A DNA stretch of 16,299 nucleotides from Saprospiraceae bacterium UBA7687 (GTDB lineage Bacteria > Bacteroidota > Bacteroidia > Chitinophagales > Saprospiraceae), in contig DLGT01000159.1 of assembly GCA_002482845.1 (NCBI GenBank), positions 7,206 to 23,504 of the forward strand. The letters run 5' to 3'. The translations under genes and the position numbers were made by a program. The notes beneath the pieces are model-generated. The model saw nothing but the letters and a program-made list of their open reading frames with translations, had not been told where the DNA came from and did not search any database. Shown here one piece after another: positions 6,643 through 14,624 of the stretch (positions within the stretch are counted from its first letter, which is position 1; each line of letters opens with the position of its first letter).

Positions 6643-6833
6643 TAATATGAAAATTAACCCATAAATCAGCCTTGGTTATGGGTTACAAAATATGTGATGT
6701 AAAAACATGTTGCATTGACATCAGCCAGTCAGTAGTTTTTATATGGCACTAATTTTTAATGCATTTAATTTCATAATATGAAAATCTAAAAAATTACCCC
6801 TTTTGGGTTACAATTATTTTTTTTGGGTTACAA
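6643..6833. repeat. Duplicated hairpin motif ending in GGGTTACAA
   Basis: Copy 1: 'taatatgaaaat' then TAACCCATAA (6655-6664) / TTATGGGTTA (6676-6685), a perfect 10-bp dyad with an 11-base loop, then 'caaaa'. Copy 2: 'taatatgaaaat' at 6773, then a shorter ACCC/GGGT dyad and 'gggttacaa' at 6805-6813. 'ttttgggttacaa' repeats again exactly 20 bases on (6821-6833). Possible roles include protein binding sites for the flanking genes or a small repetitive element; neither is shown. Confidence 0.5.
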
Positions 6834-6899
6834 ATCAGAAGTTCATACCTAAATGCTAATAATGAAGAAAATAAAAGTTGTACCCTAATTTTAATGAAC

Positions 6900-6950
6900 T
6901 GATAATCAATTGTATATAATTGTGTCGCAAATGGAGGTGCTTGATTATCA
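6900..6950. repeat. Inverted repeat upstream of the LURP-like gene
   Basis: TGATAATCAA (6900-6909) and TTGATTATCA (6941-6950) are perfect 10-base inverted copies, 31 bases apart. A second dyad, CAATT/AATTG, lies within the interval. It could form a stem in RNA or serve as a paired operator. A similar TTGATTATCA string occurs at 2738-2747 in the envelope operon leader. Confidence 0.4.
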
Positions 6951-7124
6951 TGTGTTTAGTTCTTTTGGGAGCAGGCCGAAATCATGTAGTTTAAATCAAA
7001 GAATATCATTAAAAACTAAAAACTGTCGTATAATCTGGTATTTGTCAAATAAATTGGATTCTAAAATATAAAATTGCAAAGTGAAAGCAGTACTTTTGAG
7101 CAATATAAAATTAAACATCAGCAA

Positions 7125-7724
7125 ATGAACAGACAGATTACTTATCCATTAGAATTTGAATTTAAGATTATGGCATTGTCTCCGCAGTTTTATGTCAGAG
7201 ATGCAAGCGGCCAAGAAATTGCTTATGTGAAGCAAAAACTATTTAAGCTTAAAGAAGACATATCTGTTTTTGCAGATGAGTCTCAAAGTTCCATCTTGTA
7301 CAAAATAAAAGCAAGTCAATGGATCGATTGGTCGGCTTCGTATATGTTTACGGATGCATCAGGTAAGAATCTAGGTAAAATGGGTAGGAAAGGTGCTAGG
7401 TCATTGTGGAAAGCGACCTACGAAATATTTGACGAACACGATGCTTTTGAATTTAAAATAGAAGAAGACAATGCTTTCGTAAAGATCATGGACGGGTTAT
7501 TTTCTGAAGTTCCTATTTTGGGATTTTTTACAGGATATGTATTTAACCCCAAATATAATATCTACCGTAAAGATGGTACCAAAATTGCTGAATTTACCAA
7601 GGAAGCTTCTTTTCTAGGCAAAAAATTTAAGTTACACCAACACGGTAATTTTGACATACAAGAAGAAGAGCGTATTATCTTGAGCTTAATAATGATGGTA
7701 TTCCTGGAAAGAAGTAGAGGATAA
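7125..7724 (+). CDS. LURP-one-related / Tubby C-like domain protein
   Basis: 199 residues from ATG 7125. The frame is open upstream to a TTG at 7074, but those 17 residues are polar and lack domain character, so the internal ATG is preferred; an extended N-terminus cannot be excluded. The sequence is one beta-rich domain beginning YPLEFEFKIMALSPQFYVRDASG. It has the repeated 'V-D-x-x-G-x-x-I-A-x-V-K-x-K-x-F-K-L' pattern (FYVRDASGQEIAYVKQKLFKL), then YMFTDASGKNLGKMGRKG and NIYRKDGTKIAEFTKEASF. This looks like the LURP-one/Tubby-C/scramblase fold. The function is unknown; members are often linked to membranes or phospholipid. The near-C-terminal segment IILSLIMMVFLE is hydrophobic. It converges on the two-component system genes. 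Confidence 0.72.
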   Translation: MNRQITYPLEFEFKIMALSPQFYVRDASGQEIAYVKQKLFKLKEDISVFADESQSSILYKIKASQWIDWSASYMFTDASGKNLGKMGRKGARSLWKATYEIFDEHDAFEFKIEEDNAFVKIMDGLFSEVPILGFFTGYVFNPKYNIYRKDGTKIAEFTKEASFLGKKFKLHQHGNFDIQEEERIILSLIMMVFLERSRG

Positions 7725-7731
7725 TTGATTA

Positions 7732-7777
7732 ATTACGAATTTGGTAATTACTATGTATTAATTGCCAAATTCGTAAT
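7732..7777. terminator. Long hairpin between convergent genes (bidirectional terminator candidate)
   Basis: ATTACGAATTTGG (7732-7744) and CCAAATTCGTAAT (7765-7777) are a perfect 13-bp dyad. Counting a T-G wobble, the stem extends through AATTA/TAATT to about 19 bp around a loop of about 8 bases. It lies just after the LURP-like gene stop (7724) and just before the response-regulator stop (7784, minus). A T-tract is lacking, so it may act as a transcript-end stabiliser or weak terminator for both strands. Confidence 0.6.
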
Positions 7778-7783
7778 GTATGT

Positions 7784-8473
7784 CTATCCTTCTATCATCA
7801 GTTTAAAACCTACGCCATGTATATTGTCTAGTTTTATCTTCGGGTCTTCTACTAAGTACTTTCTCAGACGACTGATAAATACATCCATACTCCTGCCTAG
7901 GAAATAGTCATCCTCTCCCCAAAGCTTCTCCAGGATAAGGCTTCTTTTGACCACATTGTTTTTATGATCGAGCAACATCTTGAGTAGATCAGCTTCCTTT
8001 TGGGTTAAGCTGCGATCCACTTCATTTAAACTCAAGATTAGGTTTCTGTAATCAAAATTGTAATTACCTACTTTGTATTGATCATTCGTAGAGACGGACA
8101 CAAATTTTCTTCTCAGAAAAACTTCAATTTTTAGTATCAACTCTTCTATGCTGAATGGCTTTGTGATGTAGTCATCCGCGCCCAGTCGAAGGCCATGTAT
8201 CCGATCTTCTTTCATGGACTTAGCAGTCAAAAATAAAATCGGAACATTGGGGTCAGTTGATCTTATTTTTTCAGCTACTGCAAAACCGTCCATTTTGGGC
8301 AACATCACATCCAAGATACACAGATCATACGTACCGTTAAAGAAAGCTTCTACAGCACTTTCACCATCCAAAAAATGATTGACTTCATATCCATGTAGTT
8401 CCAAGTTGTCTTTGGTTACAAAACTTAATGTTTCGTCATCTTCTACATACAATAATTTTGATTTTTCACTCAT
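7784..8473 (-). CDS. OmpR/PhoB-family response regulator (RprY-like)
   Basis: 229 residues, the normal length for the family. The receiver domain (about 6-122) has the acidic pocket E11/D12/D13, phospho-acceptor Asp55 in CILDVMLPKMDG, Thr83 and Lys105 (DDYITKPFS). The C-terminal winged-helix DNA-binding domain (about 134-227) has LTQKEADLLKMLLDH, RSLILEKLWGEDDYFLGRSMDVFISRLRKYL and the wing NIHGVGFKL. It is a transcription factor controlled by phosphorylation from the kinase encoded just upstream; the genes overlap by 8 bases. The pair resembles Bacteroides RprX/RprY by sequence. Its targets are unknown. Confidence 0.93.
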   Translation of the reverse strand: MSEKSKLLYVEDDETLSFVTKDNLELHGYEVNHFLDGESAVEAFFNGTYDLCILDVMLPKMDGFAVAEKIRSTDPNVPILFLTAKSMKEDRIHGLRLGADDYITKPFSIEELILKIEVFLRRKFVSVSTNDQYKVGNYNFDYRNLILSLNEVDRSLTQKEADLLKMLLDHKNNVVKRSLILEKLWGEDDYFLGRSMDVFISRLRKYLVEDPKIKLDNIHGVGFKLMIEG

Positions 8474-9743
8474 GATTTATTTGTTTTGGTATGTTGATAC
8501 TAAAAGTTGATCCTTCGCCGCTTGCTGACTGCACTTGTATATTCCACCCATGTGCAGCACAAATATTTTTTACATAATATAATCCTAGACCGAAACCTTT
8601 GACATTATGAACATTGCCAGTCGACACTCGATAGAATTTGTCGAATAATTTTTTCTGGTTTTCTTTGTCAATTCCGATGCCTTTATCACTTATTCTCAAT
8701 TCAATACGATCATCAAGATTTACAACATTGATGTCTACTATAGGTTCGTCTTGACTGTATTTTATGGCATTGTCTATCATATTTGCGATCACGTTTACGA
8801 AATGCAACTTGTCAGCTTTGATACTGACATCATCGCTACATGGTGTAAATGTAATATTTCCTGACTTCAATTTTAATGATTCATTATTTATAATCTCACT
8901 TAACGTATTGTTGACGTTAAATATTTCTTTTTTTAGCTCAATACTATCTTTTTCTAATCTTGCGATATTGAGTACTTTTTCTACTTGGTCATTGAGACGC
9001 TGATTTTGTTCGCGGATGATTTGTGTATATCTACTCAGGCGTTTGTCATTTTTGAGGTACTCATCATTGGCTAGAAAATCTGAAGCAATTTTTATAGAGG
9101 ATATTGGCGTTTTAAATTCATGTGTCATGTTATTGATAAAATCTTTTTGTAGCTCAGATAATCTCTTTTGTTCTAGGATCACCCACATACTATACAAGAA
9201 AAAAGCAATGGCAAGTACTGATAAACTCGTAAGAATAAGTGCCATATTTTTATTGGCCAGTAGAAAACTCTCTCGAGCTGGAAATCTTACGACAAAGTAA
9301 TAGGTTAGGTCATTAAACTTAAGAAGTTTATTACCTTTTTTAACACTATGCTCTTTCATGTTTTCGACGCTGCAATAATTTCCATATACCAATTCGTCAT
9401 TAAAACAATCGTAAACGGCATACTCAAAATCAATATTGAGAGATTGTTTACTCATCTCTTGAAGTAGGTATTGTTCGAGTACGCCAGCATCGATTTGGCT
9501 GTTGATATTTACTGCATAATAATTGGACGATCGTCTTTGTACAAGTCCTGTTTTTGGCAGCACTATTTTATTGTAGGTAGCCATTCTCTGAGCAACACTA
9601 CGCAAAACAATATTGACCGATTGGTCAAATTCTTTATCTTTTATATCCCAAGTTTTAATCAGCCAATACGACTGAATAAACAAGATGCCTATGATAGAAA
9701 GTCCACCCAGAATTATTAACCTACGTATTAAATTGTTTGGCAT
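8466..9743 (-). CDS. Membrane sensor histidine kinase (RprX-like)
   Basis: 425 residues from ATG 9743; a GTG one codon earlier is also in frame. Two transmembrane helices, about 9-29 and 167-190, flank a periplasmic sensor of about 135 residues that contains the conserved-looking stretches NYYAVNINSQIDAGVLE and FEYAVYDC...YGNYC. The dimerisation H-box is FINNMTHEFKTPISSI with phospho-acceptor His208. The HATPase domain has an N-box (NMIDNAIKYS), G1 (DKGIGID), an F-box (LFDKFYR) and G2 (GFGLGLYYVK). It autophosphorylates in response to an unknown envelope signal and transfers phosphate to the downstream regulator. The organisation and sensor sequence match the RprX type of Bacteroidota. It is divergent from the DUF4271 gene across an 83-bp gap. 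Confidence 0.92.
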   Translation of the reverse strand: MPNNLIRRLIILGGLSIIGILFIQSYWLIKTWDIKDKEFDQSVNIVLRSVAQRMATYNKIVLPKTGLVQRRSSNYYAVNINSQIDAGVLEQYLLQEMSKQSLNIDFEYAVYDCFNDELVYGNYCSVENMKEHSVKKGNKLLKFNDLTYYFVVRFPARESFLLANKNMALILTSLSVLAIAFFLYSMWVILEQKRLSELQKDFINNMTHEFKTPISSIKIASDFLANDEYLKNDKRLSRYTQIIREQNQRLNDQVEKVLNIARLEKDSIELKKEIFNVNNTLSEIINNESLKLKSGNITFTPCSDDVSIKADKLHFVNVIANMIDNAIKYSQDEPIVDINVVNLDDRIELRISDKGIGIDKENQKKLFDKFYRVSTGNVHNVKGFGLGLYYVKNICAAHGWNIQVQSASGEGSTFSINIPKQINHE

Positions 9744-9762
9744 CACATTTTTTTATACAGAA

Positions 9763-9770
9763 CAAAGATA
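9763..9770 (-). promoter_or_regulatory. Candidate -7 box of the histidine kinase gene
   Basis: Read on the minus strand the sequence is TATCTTTG, a match to TAnnTTTG, about 20 bases before the kinase start codon. A TTTTGG lies upstream but at only 11 bases spacing, shorter than the consensus, so the -33 element is not convincing. Confidence 0.35.
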
Positions 9771-9787
9771 AGAAGTTAAATCCAAAA

Positions 9788-9818
9788 TTGTCTATTCGAT
9801 AGATAATTCCTACTTTTG
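9788..9818 (+). promoter_or_regulatory. Promoter of the DUF4271-hemD unit, with dyad
   Basis: A -33 TTG (9788-9790) is separated by 20 bases from TACTTTTG (9811-9818), which fits the Bacteroidota pattern TTG-N(17-23)-TAnnTTTG. Transcription would begin near 9822, only about five bases before the ATG at 9827. Between the two elements lies the dyad TCTAT-tcg-ATAGA (9791-9803), well placed for a repressor or activator. Confidence 0.6.
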
Positions 9819-9826
9819 ACCCGTTA

Positions 9827-10813
9827 ATGGATAATAGAATAAAATATAAACGAATTTTTCTCAGTGCTAGTGTGTGGCTTTTTCTGTCATTAGGCATAAC
9901 TATAGCACAAAGCAAAGCAAATCCATTCGAAATTAAACAACGTCTGAGTTCTATTCCGGAGATTGAAATAGAAGAATCTCCAATCCAAAAAGTAGATACC
10001 ATAAACAAGAACTTAGCTACATCTGATAGCATTAATTCAATAAATGGCCAGACGGAAAGCACATCATTGTCTGATGAAGAAAAAAATCCATTCGAAGTAG
10101 ACCACCTTCCGCTACGAAAGAATGATATGTCCATGAGGACGCAGAAACTAAATGGTCAGCTTGAAGCCACGGAAGTTTCAAATGCTTTTTTATTTTGGTT
10201 TTTGCTTTTAGCAAGTGCCTTGTTAGCGATCATCTTAAATACCAGGGCCAAATCTATAGGTTTGATATCTAAGTCTATACTCAATGAAAATATTCTAAAG
10301 TTATTTTACAGAGAAGAGAGTACTAGAGTGTCACTTTATCTATTGGTACTTTATTTTATATTTGCTATAAATTTGGCTGTACTGATTTATTTGGTTTTTC
10401 AAAATTATTCAGCTCCCAAAGGTGTACTTGTCTTTCTCGGTATCTTAACGGGCGTTATTATCGTTTATATTATTAGACATGTATTCTTAGGAATGCTTGG
10501 AAATCTATTCGGCATATCTAAAAGCACCCAACTTTATAGCTTCACGATTATGATTTTTAATATATTCCTAGGTATTTGCTTGATACCATTAAATTTTATT
10601 TTGGCATTCGGTCCTGAAAATTTTCAAGGGGTGATGCTTTGGTTTTCATTGGGTTTGGTGATAATTATGGTATTGCTTCGGACATTTAGAGGTGTTTTTA
10701 TCGTTTCTGAATACCTATTTGATAGAATATTCCAAATATTTATTTACCTTTGTGCCTTCGAAATTGCGCCAATGCTCATTTTGGTAAAATCCGTGATGAA
10801 ATTGGTGCAGTAA
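9827..10813 (+). CDS. DUF4271 integral membrane protein
   Basis: 328 residues. The N-terminal hydrophobic segment (about 9-27, ending TIAQ) looks like a cleavable signal. It is followed by a polar, low-complexity region (28-115) containing the motif NPFE twice (32-35 and 87-90). The C-terminal half is the DUF4271 membrane domain with about six helices: roughly 119-137, 168-190, 199-221, 236-262, 268-285 and 300-322. Family function is unknown. The DUF4271 gene next to hemD is an arrangement seen in other Bacteroidota, so a link to haem synthesis or simply shared transcription is possible. The gap to hemD is 32 bases. The start is fixed by the lack of any other Met before residue 101; the predicted mRNA leader is only about five bases. 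Confidence 0.85.
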   Translation: MDNRIKYKRIFLSASVWLFLSLGITIAQSKANPFEIKQRLSSIPEIEIEESPIQKVDTINKNLATSDSINSINGQTESTSLSDEEKNPFEVDHLPLRKNDMSMRTQKLNGQLEATEVSNAFLFWFLLLASALLAIILNTRAKSIGLISKSILNENILKLFYREESTRVSLYLLVLYFIFAINLAVLIYLVFQNYSAPKGVLVFLGILTGVIIVYIIRHVFLGMLGNLFGISKSTQLYSFTIMIFNIFLGICLIPLNFILAFGPENFQGVMLWFSLGLVIIMVLLRTFRGVFIVSEYLFDRIFQIFIYLCAFEIAPMLILVKSVMKLVQ

Positions 10814-10845
10814 GTCAAAATATTTAGGTAAATTTAATGGTTTAA

Positions 10846-11646
10846 ATGGCAACAAAAGGTACAGCATCTCAGACAGAACCTCAATATGCAGAAAAATACA
10901 ATACTGTAACATCTCTGCTGATATCACAACCTAAACCTGAGGAGAAATCCCCGTATTATGATATGGAACTTAAATGGGGACTCAAAATCGATTGGAGACC
11001 TTTTATTCAAGTAGCGGCCGTATCAGAAAAGGAGTTTAGAAAAAATAGAATCAATCTTGGGGAGTTTCCATGTGTAATTTTTAGCAGTAAGGGTGCAGTA
11101 GACAATTTTTTTAGATTGGTAGAAGAGACGAGGGCTAGAGTATCTCAAGATACAAGATACTTTTGCCTCACAGAAGCAATTGCCAATTACTTGCAAAAAT
11201 TTATCCTTTACCGTAAAAGAAAAGTATTCGTTGGCAAACGAGTAGCAGAAGACCTAGCGCACTATTTTAATAAATATAAAAACGAAAAATTTCTACTACC
11301 TTGCTCAAATTTGGGTTCGACGGAAATAGTAAACTACCTTGAAAAATTAAATATCAATCATACTGAAGTAATCATGTACAACACCGTTTCAGCAGATTTG
11401 TCTGATCTTAGTGATGTATTTTATGATGTTTTGGCGTTTTTTAGTCCACAAGGTATAGAGTCATTATTTGACAACTTTCCAGACTTCAAACAAAATAATA
11501 CAAGAATAGCAGTATTCGGAAATGCAACATTAAAGGCAGCAGAAGAAAAAGGTTTGTACGTGAATATCAAAGCACCGACGCCTGAAGCACCTTCTATGAA
11601 TAAAGCATTGGAAAATTATATCGTAAAAGCCAATGGACCCAAGTAA
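10846..11646 (+). CDS. hemD: Uroporphyrinogen-III synthase
   Basis: 266 residues, close to the family length. It catalyses cyclisation of hydroxymethylbilane, with inversion of ring D, to uroporphyrinogen III in the cytoplasm, the branch-point step of haem, sirohaem and cobalamin synthesis. HemD sequences are poorly conserved. The recognisable marks here are VIFSSKGAVDNFF (77-89), FFSPQGIESLF (198-208), RIAVFGNATLKAAEEKGL (220-237) and the C-terminal TPEAPS (245-250). The extended N-terminus (about 45 residues before the first domain) fits Bacteroidota members. It is downstream of the DUF4271 gene in one likely transcript; no other haem genes are in the window. Confidence 0.85.
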   Translation: MATKGTASQTEPQYAEKYNTVTSLLISQPKPEEKSPYYDMELKWGLKIDWRPFIQVAAVSEKEFRKNRINLGEFPCVIFSSKGAVDNFFRLVEETRARVSQDTRYFCLTEAIANYLQKFILYRKRKVFVGKRVAEDLAHYFNKYKNEKFLLPCSNLGSTEIVNYLEKLNINHTEVIMYNTVSADLSDLSDVFYDVLAFFSPQGIESLFDNFPDFKQNNTRIAVFGNATLKAAEEKGLYVNIKAPTPEAPSMNKALENYIVKANGPK

Positions 11647-11690
11647 TCATTGGATGAGCACCTCATTGATCACGTTTTATTTATAGATCA

Positions 11691-12317
11691 ATGGATATTT
11701 CAGTCATTCATGCTTTAGAAAAAAGATTGTCACAAGACCTTCCTGGATTTGAAGCACAAAATAAAATGGCACCAAAAGGAAGCGAAAGGTACAGAAATGT
11801 AGCCACAGACCATAAAGTCGCTTGTGTATTAGCGTTACTTTTTCCCAAAAACGATCAGTGGCATCTTAGTTTAATAGAACGTACTAGTCTACACCCGGAT
11901 GATAAACATGCAGGTCAAATTAGTTTTCCAGGCGGTAAGCTAGACGAAAACGATGCTTCCTATGAAGACTGCGCACTCCGCGAAACTTACGAGGAGATAG
12001 GCATCGCTCCCGACACCATTGGTATTTTGGGTGAACTCACACCTTTGTATGTGTATGTTAGTAATTTTTTAGTTCACCCATTTGTAGGTTTTACCACAGA
12101 ATCTCCAAAGTTTATTATCCAAGAAACTGAGGTAAAAAATATTATTGAAGTACCACTCGATCATTTTGCAAAACCTAAACACAAACAGGTAGCAGACATA
12201 AAAGTCCGAGATATGATACTGCCGGATACGCCATATTATGATGTTTATGGCCAAAAACTATGGGGCGCTACAGCAATGATGATGAGTGAGCTAGAGCATG
12301 TATGGAGTGAAGTGTAG
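11691..12317 (+). CDS. Nudix hydrolase, CoA pyrophosphatase type
   Basis: 208 residues. It carries the UPF0035-type signature of CoA-specific Nudix enzymes: LSLIERTSLHPDDKHAGQISFPGGK (59-83) followed by a Nudix box with GG at 81-82 and the metal-binding helix LRETYEEIGI (96-105, RE97-98 and EE101-102). In this subfamily the box has an extra residue, as here. The likely reaction is cleavage of CoA or acyl-CoA to phosphopantetheine and 3',5'-ADP with Mg2+/Mn2+, as in CoaD-salvage turnover or NUDT7. Other nucleotide diphosphates cannot be excluded. It is cytoplasmic. It starts 44 bases after hemD, probably in the same transcript. Confidence 0.88.
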   Translation: MDISVIHALEKRLSQDLPGFEAQNKMAPKGSERYRNVATDHKVACVLALLFPKNDQWHLSLIERTSLHPDDKHAGQISFPGGKLDENDASYEDCALRETYEEIGIAPDTIGILGELTPLYVYVSNFLVHPFVGFTTESPKFIIQETEVKNIIEVPLDHFAKPKHKQVADIKVRDMILPDTPYYDVYGQKLWGATAMMMSELEHVWSEV

Positions 12318-12434
12318 CCGATAGAATCGATATTCGTTTGTTTAGGTCAAACACAATTTTAATGTGCTAAGTCCAGAATAACTCCATCAAAAACGATCAT
12401 TTTTGGCTATAAACAAACAATCTATAATTTTTAC

Positions 12435-12459
12435 TATCTTTGCCCTCCGAATAATTCGG
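12435..12459 (+). promoter_or_regulatory. metG promoter box and palindromic transcript start
   Basis: TATCTTTG (12435-12442) matches the Bacteroidota -7 consensus. A -33 TTG at normal spacing is not seen (the nearest TTTTGG is 29 bases away). Directly after it is the palindrome CCGAAT-a-ATTCGG (12447-12459), so the predicted mRNA begins at or within a small hairpin about 18 bases before the metG ATG. Confidence 0.45.
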
Positions 12460-12464
12460 GTATT

Positions 12465-14624
12465 ATGAGACAATTTAAGAGATATCTAGTCACTTCAGCA
12501 CTACCTTACGCAAATGGGCCATTACATATCGGTCATCTTGCAGGTGCTTATCTGTCGGCAGATGTGTATGTAAGGTTTCAAAGATTGATGGGTAAAGACA
12601 TCATTTTTATGTGTGGCTCTGACGAACACGGTGCTGCCATTACCATAAAAGCACTTAAAGAAGGACTCCAACCACAGCAAGTGGTGGATAGATACCACGA
12701 ACTATTCAAAGATACTTTCGAGCGAATCGGCGTGTCTTTTGATATGTACCACAGGACTTCTGCACCTATCCATCATGAAACCTCTCAAGAATTTTTTACC
12801 AAGCTTTATCGCAAAGGTGAGTTTGAAGAAAAGGAATCCGAACAATATTACGATGAAGAAGCAGCTCAGTTTCTAGCAGATAGATATATCACCGGGACAT
12901 GTCCGAAGTGTGGTAATCCCGATGCCTATGGTGACCAATGTGAAAAATGCGGTTCTACACTCAATCCAACAGACCTAATCGATCCCGTATCGACTTTGAC
13001 GGGCAAAAAACCTGTACTTCGCAAGACCGTTCATTGGTATCTACCTCTTGATAAATATGAGACTTGGCTTCGTGAATGGATAGAAACAGGTAATCTAGAT
13101 GGCGTATCACTTCATGATCCTGATGAATGGAAAAATCATGTACTTGGTCAATGTAGGTCTTGGCTTGATGGTGGATTACAACCACGTGCCATGACTAGAG
13201 ATCTAGATTGGGGCGTAGATGTACCTCATGATATCAAAGGGCATGAAGGCAAAAAACTATATGTATGGATGGATGCACCAATCGGATATATCTCTGCGAC
13301 TAAACAGTGGGCGATCGACAACAAAAAGAATTGGAAAAAATATTGGCAAGATGATGAAACCGCATTAGTGCATTTTATTGGTAAAGACAATATCGTTTTT
13401 CATTGTCTTATATTTCCAGCTATTCTCAAGGCACATGGTGATTATAACCTTCCGGTCAATGTTCCTGCCAACCAATTTATGAATCTCGAAGGCAAAAAGA
13501 TTTCTACTTCACGCAATTGGGCAGTTTGGGTGCATGAATATTTGGATGATATTCCGAATAAACAGGATGAATTGAGGTACACCATGATTAAGAACATGCC
13601 CGAACAAAAAGATAGCGAGTTCACATGGAAGGGTTATCAAGATGCAGTCAATAACGAACTTGTCAATAATTTGGCCAATTTTGTGAATAGGGTAGTAGTA
13701 CTTACGCATAAATATTATGATGGAAAGGTACCTGCTTTTGACGAATCTCAAGAAATCATAGGACCTGAAGATCAATATGATGCATCTTACCACGATTCGG
13801 AATTATTAAGGCTTTTTGATGATATTCAAGCAATGAACGATCACATCAGAAGTTATGACTTCAGATCTGCATTGCGTGTTTTGATGGAGATATCTACCAA
13901 AGGAAATCAGATATTACAGTTCAATCAACCTTGGAAAACGATCAAAGATGATCCTGAAAGTGTGAAGGTTGTAATGAATCTATGTCTTCAATATGTAGCC
14001 GCACTTGGTGTCATTTGTAGGCCATTTATGCCATTTACATCGGATAAAATTAGATTGTTATTAAACCAAAAACCTATTGTTGAGAAGGGTGAATTGGTAA
14101 AGATGCTCGACGATCTAAGTGAAAATATAGGACCACTTAAAAAGAATCATAAAATCAACGAACCAGTACATTTGTTTACACGAATAGATGATGAAGTGAT
14201 CAATGCTCAAATAGAAAAACTTCAAGCAACAGCAAAAGTTGAAGAAGTTCAAAGTGAAAATGTTCAAAAAGAACAACCAGAAGCAACACCATTAAAACCT
14301 GAGATCACTTACGAAGATTTTGTCAAGATGGATATCAGGACGGCGACGATCGTTGCAGCAGAAAAGATAGAGAAAGCTGATAAGTTATTGAAATTGACCC
14401 TTGATTTGGGTTTTGAAACACGTACTGTTGTGTCTGGAATAGCTGAACATTTCGCTCCAGAAGCTGTTATTGGTACTAAAGTAAGCATCCTTGCTAATCT
14501 TGCTCCAAGGAAAATGCGTGGTGTGGAATCGCAAGGAATGATATTAATGGCTGAGAATTCTGAAGGTAAACTTAGTTTTGTAAGTCCAGCAGATTCTTGG
14601 GAAAATGGTCAATCAATCAAATAA
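12465..14624 (+). CDS. metG: Methionyl-tRNA synthetase with C-terminal tRNA-binding domain
   Basis: 719 residues. Charges tRNA(Met) with methionine in the cytoplasm. The class I catalytic fold has HIGH at 21-24 (PYANGPLHIGHLAGAY) and a KMSKS variant, KISTS, at 345-349. A zinc knuckle is formed by Cys146/Cys149 (CPKC) and Cys159/Cys162 (CEKC), with a single knuckle visible. The anticodon-binding helical domain occupies about 390-560. A charged linker (about 585-610) leads to an EMAPII/Arc1p-type tRNA-binding domain, 614-719 (DFVKMDIRTATIVAAEKI...). The length is that of other Bacteroidota MetRS. Its TAA overlaps the ATG of the Fur-family gene (TAATG). Confidence 0.97.
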   Translation: MRQFKRYLVTSALPYANGPLHIGHLAGAYLSADVYVRFQRLMGKDIIFMCGSDEHGAAITIKALKEGLQPQQVVDRYHELFKDTFERIGVSFDMYHRTSAPIHHETSQEFFTKLYRKGEFEEKESEQYYDEEAAQFLADRYITGTCPKCGNPDAYGDQCEKCGSTLNPTDLIDPVSTLTGKKPVLRKTVHWYLPLDKYETWLREWIETGNLDGVSLHDPDEWKNHVLGQCRSWLDGGLQPRAMTRDLDWGVDVPHDIKGHEGKKLYVWMDAPIGYISATKQWAIDNKKNWKKYWQDDETALVHFIGKDNIVFHCLIFPAILKAHGDYNLPVNVPANQFMNLEGKKISTSRNWAVWVHEYLDDIPNKQDELRYTMIKNMPEQKDSEFTWKGYQDAVNNELVNNLANFVNRVVVLTHKYYDGKVPAFDESQEIIGPEDQYDASYHDSELLRLFDDIQAMNDHIRSYDFRSALRVLMEISTKGNQILQFNQPWKTIKDDPESVKVVMNLCLQYVAALGVICRPFMPFTSDKIRLLLNQKPIVEKGELVKMLDDLSENIGPLKKNHKINEPVHLFTRIDDEVINAQIEKLQATAKVEEVQSENVQKEQPEATPLKPEITYEDFVKMDIRTATIVAAEKIEKADKLLKLTLDLGFETRTVVSGIAEHFAPEAVIGTKVSILANLAPRKMRGVESQGMILMAENSEGKLSFVSPADSWENGQSIK

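Larger units (their letters stand above)
6543..7124. other. Repeat-bearing intergenic DNA
   Basis: No convincing gene. The stretch holds a duplicated element: a 'taatatgaaaa' sequence followed by an ACCC...GGGTTACAA hairpin, at 6643-6689 and 6773-6813, with a third 'ttttgggttacaa' at 6821-6833. An inverted repeat TGATAATCAA (6900-6909) / TTGATTATCA (6941-6950) also lies here. These have separate entries. A frame of 46 codons (6931-7071) and a 14-codon frame (6950-6994) are open but have no supporting composition. Confidence 0.5.

Noticed and set aside
6950..6994. 14-codon frame starting MCLVLLGAG, preceded by GGAGG
   Set aside because: The start resembles the beginning of NRDE-family proteins, but it stops at once and nothing downstream continues the family. 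Shine-Dalgarno sequences are not generally used in this phylum.
6931..7071. 46-codon frame (MEVLDYHVF...) upstream of the LURP-like gene
   Set aside because: No domain, hydrophobic pattern or terminator supports it, and it spans one arm of the inverted repeat; kept only as a remote possibility.
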